A DNA stretch of 64,000 nt from Pseudomonas viridiflava (GTDB lineage: Bacteria; Pseudomonadota; Gammaproteobacteria; Pseudomonadales; Pseudomonadaceae), in NCBI RefSeq assembly GCF_900601905.1, contig NZ_UWFA01000416.1, forward strand, positions 909,153-973,152, written 5' to 3'. Positions 45,308 through 53,243 of this stretch are shown here, piece after piece. Position 1 is the stretch's first letter, and each line of letters starts with the position of its first letter. A model generated the notes under the pieces. It was not told the DNA's origin. It ran no database searches and saw only the letters and a program-made list of their open reading frames with translations. Position numbers and translations under genes: made by a program.

Positions 45308-46117
45308 TCACTCCAACACCACCACCGGCATCCCCACCTCAATCACCCCCGGCCCATCATTGACCATGTTCTGCCCGAACCACACATCCCCTTCGCGCTC
45401 GCGATAGGTCTTCAGGGTTGCCAGAGGTTCACGATCCGCATTGCGCTCCCCGGTAGCCGGATCGATGGTCGTGAGGATGCAACGGGTACAACCCTTGAGC
45501 AGACGAAACTCGATGTCGCCAATGCGGATGCGTTTCCAGCCATCCTCGGCAAACGCCTCAGCCCCCTCTACCACCAGGTTCGGCCGAAAACGCAGCATCT
45601 CCTGCGGCCTGCCGATTCTGGCCGACAAATCATCCAGCGAAGCCTGACCGATCAGCAACAACGGAAAACCGTCGGCGAAACCGACCCGGTCAGCCACGGT
45701 GCCGTAGCCACTGGGCAGCCAGCGCGCGCGATCCGCAGGGACGTAAACCATTCGCGTAGGTTTGCCTATGAAGTCGCTGACCCATTGCGCAGCTTCATCA
45801 CCGGCATCAGGCACCCGCAGGGTATCGCGCCACACGGTCACGCCGCGTAACTGCTGTTCTTCGTTCAAGGGGACGGGTACATCCAGAGCGGCAAAACCCG
45901 GCGCTGAAAGGGTGACGCCATCGGCGGCATTGCACGCTACCGATAGCTGCGACATGTGCGGCAATGCGCGCTGGGTCAGAAAGCGGCCACTGGCTTCGTC
46001 GACCAGCATCCAGCGTCGGTCACCGGTCATCCCCAGCTCGTCAAAAGACGCTTGCTGCAATACCTGCGCCTTGCAGGATTTGAGCGGGAAACGATAAAGC
46101 GCGCTGAGATGCAACAT
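45308..46117 (-). CDS. MOSC domain protein, YcbX type
   Basis: A 269-residue protein with the MOSC N-terminal barrel (LSALYRFPLKSCKAQVLQQA, GDRRWMLVDEASGRFLTQR) and the C-terminal MOSC domain (RFRPNLVVEGAEAFAEDGWKRIRIGD). The conserved molybdenum-ligand cysteine region is KGCTRCILTTIDPATGE. No ferredoxin domain follows, so it is shorter than E. coli YcbX and would need an outside reductase. The family reduces N-hydroxylated compounds via the molybdenum cofactor. Role here is inferred. Confidence 0.87.
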   Translation of the reverse strand: MLHLSALYRFPLKSCKAQVLQQASFDELGMTGDRRWMLVDEASGRFLTQRALPHMSQLSVACNAADGVTLSAPGFAALDVPVPLNEEQQLRGVTVWRDTLRVPDAGDEAAQWVSDFIGKPTRMVYVPADRARWLPSGYGTVADRVGFADGFPLLLIGQASLDDLSARIGRPQEMLRFRPNLVVEGAEAFAEDGWKRIRIGDIEFRLLKGCTRCILTTIDPATGERNADREPLATLKTYREREGDVWFGQNMVNDGPGVIEVGMPVVVLE

Positions 46118-46197
46118 GACCTGTTCCTTGTCTGGCGGAGGTAAAGCGCAAGCTTATACGATCCACTGCCAGACAAGTCATGCCAGAGGCGTCTGAA

Positions 46198-47127
46198 TCA
46201 GCCCTGAACCATCATCAAGCGTTCACGCACCATGTCCACCAGCTTGTCCGGCTGGAATTTGGACAGGAAGTTGTCGCAGCCGACCTTCTTGACCATGGAC
46301 TCGTTGAAGCTGCCCGACAATGAGGTGTGCAGCACCACATACAACTCACGCAGGCGTGGGTCGTTGCGAATTTCCGTGGTCAGGCGATAGCCGTCCATCT
46401 CCGGCATCTCGGCGTCGGTGAAGACCATCAGCAGCTTGTCAGTCATGACCACGCCGCTGTCGGCCCAAGCCTTTAGCATGTTCAACGCCTTGAGACCGTC
46501 ACTGGCCACGTGCAGCTTGAGGCCCAGTTGACTGAGGGTGTCACGCAGCTGGCTGAGGGCTACTTTCGAGTCATCGACCAGAAGAATCTCGCGCCCGACA
46601 GCGGCTGCCAGCAACGGGTCTTCCAGCTTCTCGCTGGAGACCTTGGCGTTGTACGGCACGATCTCGGCCAGCACTTTTTCCACGTCGATGACTTCGACCA
46701 GTTGGTCATCCACTTTGCTGATCGCGGTCAGGTAATGCTGGCGACCGGCGCTGGCAGGAGGCGGCATGATCGCGTCCCAGTTCATGTTGACGATGCGGTC
46801 TACGCCACCGACCAGGAACGCCTGAACCGAGCGATTGTATTCGGTGACGATAATGGTGCTGTTCGGACCCGGCACCAGCGGGCGCATGCCGATGGCCTGG
46901 GACAAGTCGATTACCGGCAGGGTTTGCCCACGCAGGTTGACCACGCCGCAGACATACGAATGACGCTGAGGCATCAGGGTCAGCTTCGGCAGTTGCAGCA
47001 CCTCCTGGACCTTGAACACGTTGATCGCAAATAGCTGTCGGCCCGCCAGGCGAAACATGAGAATTTCAAGGCGGTTCTCGCCCACCAATTGTGTGCGTTG
47101 ATCTACCGAGTCGAGAATGCCAGCCAT
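46198..47127 (-). CDS. cheV: Chemotaxis coupling protein CheV
   Basis: A 309-residue fusion of an N-terminal CheW domain (about 15-155; VCGVVNLRGQTLPVIDLSQ) and a C-terminal receiver domain with Asp238 in FTDAEMPEMDG. CheV couples chemoreceptors to CheA and is tuned by phosphorylation. It stands alone, away from other chemotaxis genes. Confidence 0.95.
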   Translation of the reverse strand: MAGILDSVDQRTQLVGENRLEILMFRLAGRQLFAINVFKVQEVLQLPKLTLMPQRHSYVCGVVNLRGQTLPVIDLSQAIGMRPLVPGPNSTIIVTEYNRSVQAFLVGGVDRIVNMNWDAIMPPPASAGRQHYLTAISKVDDQLVEVIDVEKVLAEIVPYNAKVSSEKLEDPLLAAAVGREILLVDDSKVALSQLRDTLSQLGLKLHVASDGLKALNMLKAWADSGVVMTDKLLMVFTDAEMPEMDGYRLTTEIRNDPRLRELYVVLHTSLSGSFNESMVKKVGCDNFLSKFQPDKLVDMVRERLMMVQG

Positions 47128-47529
47128 TTATAGCTCCAGAAGCGTGGGTCACAGTGGGTCTGCCAACACGTTATCGGCTGAAACAGGCAGGACCTTAATC
47201 GATATACATGCCGCGCACAGGCGCTGATGGCGCATTAGCATCACACTGAATGCGACTCCTATCAACACCCAATGCTTTGGCGAACTGAATGCCGTCCCTG
47301 CAGGCGCTCACCAAGGTTACGGGGCCAGCGATGGCGGTGTGCCGGTGCGTTCACGGCATCGGGATCGCCTGCAATATCGCTTCGCGGCTACGGCCTTGCG
47401 TTTTATGCGAGGCAGTTCCGCTTTGGAGCAGTTTCAGAAGCGCCCTACAGACTTTCTCTTCGGCTACACATTAACGTTCAAAGCCCAAGCGGACTCCGCT
47501 CGTTATCCATGATGTGATGGAGAAAAAGC
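47128..47529. other. 400-bp gap without a recognised gene
   Basis: The stretch holds the cheV upstream region and a GC-rich part (47280-47520) with an 81-codon open frame of low coding character, without a Shine-Dalgarno or family-like sequence. It may be a decayed gene or simple spacer. No repeat or terminator was seen. Confidence 0.4.
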
Positions 47530-48018
47530 ATGCTCAACGCTACAGACTGGCCGACCACGCACCCGGATTTCTTCGCCGATGCCCAGTTGCTGCTGGCCAG
47601 GTGTCAGGATTGTCTGGAACACATGGCGTTGATCGCCAATGACACCGATGCTCTGGACTGCCTGCTCGAAAGCCTGTCGAGGCTGGCTGAAATGGCCCGC
47701 CAGGCAGAGGTCGATTGCACGGCGCGACTCTGTCGAGACACCGGGCGCTTGATCGCACCGGCCTGCGCCGAAGATTCGCTACGCGACGAGACCAGAGCAT
47801 TGCTGGGTGAATGCCTGACGCTGCTGGCCTGGCAACTGGAGCTGATCGACCCGAATACTGGCCTGTTGCCGCTGGATCAGGACGAGCAACGTGAGCTGCT
47901 GGACAAAGTCGCCGCCAGCATCCAGTCATCCCTCTTGCCTGCAGAACCCGCGCAACACCGGCCGCACTGCGAGCCGATTGACCTCAAGGCCGTCAGCCAA
48001 GCCGCGGCGCATCGGTAA
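47530..48018 (+). CDS. Small helical protein of unknown function
   Basis: A 162-residue acidic, helical protein without signal peptide or catalytic motif. The layout (FFADAQLLLARCQDCLEHMALIANDTDALDCLLESLSRLAEMARQAEV) recalls a degenerate phosphotransfer (Hpt) four-helix bundle, but no conserved HxxKG is present, so it could not accept phosphate. Its neighbour cheV makes a signalling link conceivable, though unproven. The last 26 bp overlap the convergent yegS stop. Confidence 0.6.
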   Translation: MLNATDWPTTHPDFFADAQLLLARCQDCLEHMALIANDTDALDCLLESLSRLAEMARQAEVDCTARLCRDTGRLIAPACAEDSLRDETRALLGECLTLLAWQLELIDPNTGLLPLDQDEQRELLDKVAASIQSSLLPAEPAQHRPHCEPIDLKAVSQAAAHR

Positions 48019-48898
48019 ACAAAGGAGAGTCCACTGGCAAATGAACATTCAACGCGGCAGGTCGCGCCGAGAACCGCAGGTTTTCACCCGATAGCGGTTC
48101 ACCATCGAGGTTGATGTCCAGGCCCTGGGTGGACTTGAGTTCGATCCACGGCAAGCGCGCGCGAATGAACATGTTGTCAATGCCAAGACCACCTTCGAGC
48201 AAGCTGCGCAGCGTGCCGACCAGTTCTTGAGGGGCTGGCAGGATGCTGATATCCAGCAATCCGTCGTCCGCCAGGGCCGAAGGGCAAAGCACGTGACCAC
48301 CGCCGGCCTGACGGCCATTGCCAATCCCCAGCGCAAGCAGCTCGCCGCTCCAGTGGAAATCCGGCCCGGTCAATTCGCCGTACACCGCGCTCAGCTCACT
48401 GAACCGCGACAGGCCGGTGAACAGATACGCAGCGCCACCCAGCACCTTTTTCAGGTCCTCTGAGGTGTTGGCCGTCACCTGGCTGCCAAAACCGCCAGTG
48501 GCCATGTTCAGGAAAATCTTGCCGTTGACCTCGCCCAGGTCCACCGGCCGCGCAGGTACATCGAGCAATTCAAGCGCAGCGTCAGGCTCAAGGGGCACGC
48601 CTGCGGCCCTGGCAAAATCGTTGGCGGTGCCTAGCGGCATGATCGTCAACTGCGCATCGGTATTGGCCAGGGCCAGGGCTTCGGCAATATCGCGCACTGT
48701 ACCGTCGCCACCACCGGCAATGATCTGCGTATGCCCGGCCGCCAACGCCTCGCTCACCAGGCGCTGCGCGTCGCCGCCTTCCCAGGTCAGGCGCACATCC
48801 AGCGCCCAGCCCTGGCTGCGCTTTCTGGCGACGGCTTCGCGCACATCCTCGTTGAGTGATTGCTTGCCGTGCAGAATCAGAATTGCTCGTTGTGTCAT
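47993..48898 (-). CDS. yegS: YegS-type lipid kinase
   Basis: A 301-residue diacylglycerol-kinase-fold protein. The nucleotide loop GGGDGTVRDIAEAL, the PLGTANDFARAAGVP motif and the C-terminal LNMATGGFGSQV and LCPSALADDGLLDI segments are all kept. E. coli YegS phosphorylates phosphatidylglycerol in vitro; the natural substrate is unclear. The start at 48898 (MTQRAILIL) fits the family. A matching gene (PA3023, from memory) follows slt in P. aeruginosa. Confidence 0.92.
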   Translation of the reverse strand: MTQRAILILHGKQSLNEDVREAVARKRSQGWALDVRLTWEGGDAQRLVSEALAAGHTQIIAGGGDGTVRDIAEALALANTDAQLTIMPLGTANDFARAAGVPLEPDAALELLDVPARPVDLGEVNGKIFLNMATGGFGSQVTANTSEDLKKVLGGAAYLFTGLSRFSELSAVYGELTGPDFHWSGELLALGIGNGRQAGGGHVLCPSALADDGLLDISILPAPQELVGTLRSLLEGGLGIDNMFIRARLPWIELKSTQGLDINLDGEPLSGENLRFSARPAALNVHLPVDSPLFTDAPRLG

Positions 48899-49366
48899 TG
48901 CTGCGACTCCGGTCATTGCTGCGTACCCAGTGATTCGATAAATGTGACCCCGGCCAACGGGAAAAAACCCATCACAAGCAGATATTTTTTTTCAGAGGCA
49001 AATTCGCACTAATCCTCCGCCAACATTAGCCGAGAAAGTGACAGCAGACGCACGGCAGAGCCTGTGCAAGGCACAAACCAGAGGCAGAGGCGCGACAGTA
49101 GTCAAGTCTTGAGCTTTACTCCAGTTCATCACTCATTCGAGGGAGATTCCTACGTTATCTGGCGAAAAACCCTACATACCGAAAGTATTAAGCCTATTTT
49201 TCTATCCAAATAGGCACTATTTGACGGAAAGCAACCGCACGCCACTTTATTGGCGTATCGAAAATAAATTTCATAAATAGATGTTTTATTGACTATAAGA
49301 GTGAAGCGCCTCGAATTATCGTGGACCGCAGTCAAGCAGTCATGGACCAACGAAGTGAGGTAGTAA
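48899..49366. promoter_or_regulatory. AT-rich control region upstream of the psl operon
   Basis: This 468-bp divergent region becomes AT-rich from about 49140. It contains two perfect palindromes, CAAATAG-GCA-CTATTTG (49207-49223) and ACGCCA-CTTTAT-TGGCGT (49239-49256). TTGACT at 49290 could be a -35 element, with a poor -10 about 17 bp later. The pslA start has GTGAGG as Shine-Dalgarno. No gene was found. In P. aeruginosa, psl is controlled by FleQ, RpoS and RsmA, but no exact FleQ site was seen here. Confidence 0.5.
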
Positions 49367-50803
49367 ATGCGCTTGCAGCCTGTCGACAGCCTATTGCAGA
49401 CCCGCAGCAGCCTGATTGAGTACTTCCTGTTCGGGGTACGCATGGTTCACGGGATAACCTGCATTTTGCCAGGGCTGATCATCCTGTTATTCGCCGATGG
49501 CAGTATCAGCGATGTGCCGCAGACCTATTTTGGCGCCCTGCTGTTTTTCGCGCTGATCAGCGTTCTGATCTTTCAAGCGCTGGGGGTCTATTCAGAAGTG
49601 CTGTTCAGCAACGCCTTGCGCTTTCGCCTGATTATCCTCGCCTGGTCCGGGGCGTTCTGCCTGCTGCTGTTCATCCATCAAAGCCTCGATTTCCTGGCCT
49701 ATATCTCCCATGAAGAGTTGGTGCTCTGGTACATCGGCAGTCTGGCGCTATTCGGCATTGAGCGCCTGTTCATGCTGGTGGTGTTCAAGCACCTGATGCA
49801 AAAGGGCTTCTTTTTGCAGAATGCGGTGATCCTGGGTGCCACTGAGAATGGTCAGCGGCTGGCTGAGTATCTGCTGGAAAATCAGGACATCCGTTCCGGA
49901 GTTTCAGGCTTCATCGATGACCGCATCGGGCGTCTGCCGAAAACCATGGCGGGCCTGCCATTGCTGGGCAACAGCGACGATCTGGAGCGTCTGATTCGCG
50001 AGGAGAAGGTCACTCAGGTGCTGGTCGCCCTGCCCTGGTCCGCTGAAAATCGCATGGATTACATCATTCGTGAGCTGCGCAGATTGCCGGTCAATGTCCT
50101 GCTGGTCCCGGACATGATCGCCTTCCGTCATGCCCACAACCGCATCACCGAAGTCGCCAGCCTGCCGATGTTCAATGCGTCCGATGTACCGCTGTCCGGG
50201 TGGTCGCCATTTTTCAAGCGTGCCGAGGACATGGTGTTCTCGGTGCTGGCCCTGGTGCTGTTGTCGCCGGTGATGTTATGCACGGCCATCGCCATCAAGC
50301 TGGACTCCTCGGGCCCGGTGTTTTTCTGGCAGAACCGCTATGGCTATAACAACCGCATGATCAAGGTGTGCAAATTCCGCTCTATGCATCATCACCAGGC
50401 CGATGCCACGGCGGAAAATCAAACCACCCGGGGGGATGCCAGAGTTACCCGGGTCGGACGTTTCATTCGCAAGACCAGCCTGGACGAGCTGCCGCAGTTG
50501 TTCAACGTATTGGCAGGCAGCATGTCCATGGTGGGGCCGCGCCCCCATGCAACCGCCACCAAGGCGGCCGGCATTCTCTTTGAGCAAGCGGTGAAGGAGT
50601 ACACGTCACGCCACAGGGTCAAACCGGGCATTACCGGTCTGGCGCAGATCAATGGCTATCGTGGTGAGACAGACACCGTGGAAAAGATCGAGAAACGTGT
50701 GGAGTTCGATCTTGAGTACATCGAAAACTGGTCCGTCTGGTTCGACATTTACATCCTTCTGCGCACTGTTCCGGCAGTGCTCTTCACTCGTGAGGCTTAT
50801 TGA
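49367..50803 (+). CDS. pslA: Undecaprenyl-phosphate hexose-1-phosphate transferase PslA
   Basis: Starts the Psl repeat unit by moving a hexose-1-phosphate to undecaprenyl phosphate. The 478-residue inner-membrane protein has four N-terminal helices (about 20-140) and a CoA-binding-like Rossmann domain (AVILGATENGQRLAEYLLE). A fifth helix (about 285-305) follows, then the bacterial sugar transferase domain with KVCKFRSMH, RKTSLDELPQLFNVLAGSMSMVGPRPH and KPGITGLAQINGYRG. It belongs to the WcaJ/PssE type. It is first in the operon and ends just before pslB. Confidence 0.93.
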   Translation: MRLQPVDSLLQTRSSLIEYFLFGVRMVHGITCILPGLIILLFADGSISDVPQTYFGALLFFALISVLIFQALGVYSEVLFSNALRFRLIILAWSGAFCLLLFIHQSLDFLAYISHEELVLWYIGSLALFGIERLFMLVVFKHLMQKGFFLQNAVILGATENGQRLAEYLLENQDIRSGVSGFIDDRIGRLPKTMAGLPLLGNSDDLERLIREEKVTQVLVALPWSAENRMDYIIRELRRLPVNVLLVPDMIAFRHAHNRITEVASLPMFNASDVPLSGWSPFFKRAEDMVFSVLALVLLSPVMLCTAIAIKLDSSGPVFFWQNRYGYNNRMIKVCKFRSMHHHQADATAENQTTRGDARVTRVGRFIRKTSLDELPQLFNVLAGSMSMVGPRPHATATKAAGILFEQAVKEYTSRHRVKPGITGLAQINGYRGETDTVEKIEKRVEFDLEYIENWSVWFDIYILLRTVPAVLFTREAY

Positions 50804-52260
50804 TGAGCATCCTCATCCCTTGCATTATTGCCGGCGGTGCCGGCACCCGACTCTGGCCAGTCTCCCGCGAAGCCGTGCCCAAGCCGTTCATGCGCCTTCC
50901 CGATGGCGAAAGCCTGCTGCAGAAAACCTTCATGCGCGCCGTCGGCCTGCCCGATGTCCAGCGCTTGCTGACCGTCACCAACCGCGAAGTGTATTTCCGC
51001 ACCGTTGACGACTACCGCCAGCTCAACAAAAGCCGGGTCAAGCTGGACTTTATCCTTGAGCCGTTCGGCCGCAATACCGCACCCGCGGTGGCCGCCGCCG
51101 CGCTGCATGTGGCGCAGTTGTATGGCGACGACGCGCAACTGTTGATCCTGCCCGCCGACCACCTGATTGCCAACGGTCCGGCCTTTTCCCAGGCCGTGCA
51201 AAGCGCCAGGGAGCTGGCCGATGAAGGCTGGATGGTGACGTTTGGCATCGTACCGGGCAAACCGGAAACCGGGTTTGGCTACATCGAAAAAGGTCAGTCA
51301 CTCAACAGCCAGGCCTATCAGGTGGCCCGCTTTGTCGAGAAGCCTGACGCCGCGACTGCTCAGGCGTACGTCGATGGTGGTCTGCACCTGTGGAACGCAG
51401 GGATGTTCTGCATGCGCGCCGACACCCTGCTGCGCGAGTTCGAGACTCATGCACCCGAGGTGCTGGCCGCCGTCAAAGCCTGTCTGGCGCAGAGCTCGAC
51501 CAAAGAGGGCAATCAGGAACTGCAACTGGAACTGGACGGCCCGTCGTTTGCCAACGCGCCGGATATTTCCATCGATTACGCCTTGATGGAGCGCTCGCAG
51601 AAAGTGGCCGTGGTGCCATGCGAACTGGGCTGGAGCGACATCGGTTCGTGGCAGGCGGTGCGGGAGCTGACGGGCGCGGATGACAACGGCAACCAGTGCA
51701 ACGGCGAAACCGTGCTGCATGACGTGAGCAACTGTTATATCGACTCGCCCAAACGACTGGTGGGTGGCGTTGGCCTGGACAATCTGATCATCATCGACAC
51801 CCCGGATGCCTTGCTGATTGCCGATGGCAAGCGCAGTCAGGACGTCAAGTTCATCGCTCAGGAACTCAAGCGCCAGGGCCACGACGCCTACCGCCTGCAC
51901 CGCACAGTGACCCGGCCATGGGGCACCTACACCGTGCTGGAGGAAGGCAAGCGCTTCAAGATCAAACGCATCGTGGTTCGCCCGCAAGCCTCCCTGTCTC
52001 TGCAGATGCACCATCATCGCAGCGAACACTGGATCGTCGTCAGCGGCATGGCTCAGGTCACCAACGGCGAACGGGAGTTCATGCTCGACACCAACGAGTC
52101 GACCTTCATCAAGCCTGGGCATACCCATCGGCTGGTCAATCCGGGGGTGATTGACCTGGTCATGATCGAGGTCCAGAGCGGCGAATACCTGGGCGAAGAC
52201 GATATCGTGCGGTTCACCGATATCTATGGACGAGTGCCTGCCGAAACCGCCAAGGCCTGA
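50800..52260 (+). CDS. pslB: Mannose-1-phosphate guanylyltransferase/mannose-6-phosphate isomerase PslB
   Basis: A 486-residue bifunctional protein that makes mannose-6-P from fructose-6-P and then GDP-mannose. The N-terminal nucleotidyltransferase has GGAGTRLWPVSREAVPKP (11-28). The C-terminal type II isomerase cupin has RPWGTYTVLEEG and SLQMHHHRSEHWIVVSG (metal-binding His). Its start overlaps the pslA stop by 4 bp. It is separated from pslD by 166 bp, where P. aeruginosa carries pslC. Confidence 0.95.
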   Translation: MMSILIPCIIAGGAGTRLWPVSREAVPKPFMRLPDGESLLQKTFMRAVGLPDVQRLLTVTNREVYFRTVDDYRQLNKSRVKLDFILEPFGRNTAPAVAAAALHVAQLYGDDAQLLILPADHLIANGPAFSQAVQSARELADEGWMVTFGIVPGKPETGFGYIEKGQSLNSQAYQVARFVEKPDAATAQAYVDGGLHLWNAGMFCMRADTLLREFETHAPEVLAAVKACLAQSSTKEGNQELQLELDGPSFANAPDISIDYALMERSQKVAVVPCELGWSDIGSWQAVRELTGADDNGNQCNGETVLHDVSNCYIDSPKRLVGGVGLDNLIIIDTPDALLIADGKRSQDVKFIAQELKRQGHDAYRLHRTVTRPWGTYTVLEEGKRFKIKRIVVRPQASLSLQMHHHRSEHWIVVSGMAQVTNGEREFMLDTNESTFIKPGHTHRLVNPGVIDLVMIEVQSGEYLGEDDIVRFTDIYGRVPAETAKA

Positions 52261-52426
52261 TGACAAAACCGCTGGAGGTGTCTGATCCGGGCCTGCCCGG
52301 GTCGCGGTGAGCCTCCTGGCGACCACCCCGCAAATTGGCACGAAAAACGCAGTGCCGCTATCAAGCGCCAGAATTACAACAAGCAGTACCGGCCTACATG
52401 ATGTTTTACCCGTATGGGAGTTGTTC
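52261..52426. promoter_or_regulatory. Gap at the pslC position with sigma-54-like element
   Basis: TTGGCACGAAAAACGCAG (52335-52352) has GG-N10-GC spacing and a perfect -24 half (TTGGCACG), but the -12 half is ACGCAG instead of TTGCA. No open frame related to PslC remains. Confidence 0.35.
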
Positions 52427-53227
52427 ATGCGAGACAGGAGTTTGGGGTTGGCCAGGAAGATGTTGCTCGCAACGTGCGCACTGCTGCTCTGTGCGTGTAA
52501 TACACCTGCCCGCGTTGGGGTGCCCGACAACGATGCCGAAATCGACGCAGGCCTGGCGGCCGGTCGTGCCCTCGCCGGCCAGCCTGCACCGATGCAGCGT
52601 GTGCGGCCCGGCGACACCTTGCGCATTGTGCGCAACACCGGCGAGGCACCATCGATTTCAGCCTTTACGGCCAACTCGATTTACGAACTGACGCTATTTC
52701 CGGTGCTCAGCGACGGCACCTTTACCTATCCCTACATCGGCACTGTTCAGGCAACCGGTCTGACCCTGCCGCAGTTGACTGCGCTGCTGCAGGACAAACT
52801 CAAAGACGTTTATCGCGACACCGCGATGACCATCAATATCTCGCAATCCCCCGGTAACACGGTGTTTGTTGGCGGCGCTGTGCGTAACACGGTTTCGCTA
52901 CCGGTGACGGTCGCCACCACTCTGGTGCAGGCCATCGTCGGTGCAGGCGGGGTTGCGCCGGAAGGCAACGCAAGCCTGGTCGCCCTGCTGCGCCAGGAAG
53001 ACACCGGTCTCTACAAGACTTACTTCTTTGACTACAGCAAGTTGCTCTGGGCCGACAGCTCGGGCCCTCGCGCCCCGGTGTTGTTGCAGCGTGGCGACGT
53101 GGTTTTCGTGCCCAAATCCTCGGCGGGTGACAAGTCCGACGGTGTGAATCTGTATTTCAACCAACTGATTCCTTTCGCGAAATCGCTGGGTTTCGGGGTG
53201 AACTACAACTTGCGCAGCCAAGAATAA
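52427..53227 (+). CDS. pslD: Polysaccharide export outer-membrane/periplasmic protein PslD
   Basis: A 266-residue Wza-family protein. The signal peptide ends in LLLCACNTP, a weak lipobox (LCAC), so lipidation is possible but not sure. The poly-export domain runs about 60-160 (VRPGDTLRIVR, DGTFTYPYIGTVQATGLTLPQL, INISQSPGNTVFVGGAV), followed by SLBB-like repeats. It forms the export channel together with PslE. The start at 52427 follows GGGAG. Confidence 0.9.
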   Translation: MRDRSLGLARKMLLATCALLLCACNTPARVGVPDNDAEIDAGLAAGRALAGQPAPMQRVRPGDTLRIVRNTGEAPSISAFTANSIYELTLFPVLSDGTFTYPYIGTVQATGLTLPQLTALLQDKLKDVYRDTAMTINISQSPGNTVFVGGAVRNTVSLPVTVATTLVQAIVGAGGVAPEGNASLVALLRQEDTGLYKTYFFDYSKLLWADSSGPRAPVLLQRGDVVFVPKSSAGDKSDGVNLYFNQLIPFAKSLGFGVNYNLRSQE

Positions 53228-53243
53228 TCGTCAGGGAAAAGAC

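Noticed and set aside
47272..47517. 81-residue coding region upstream of the 47530 gene
   Set aside because: No Shine-Dalgarno, Arg/Cys-rich composition typical of an out-of-frame GC-rich translation, and no family resemblance.
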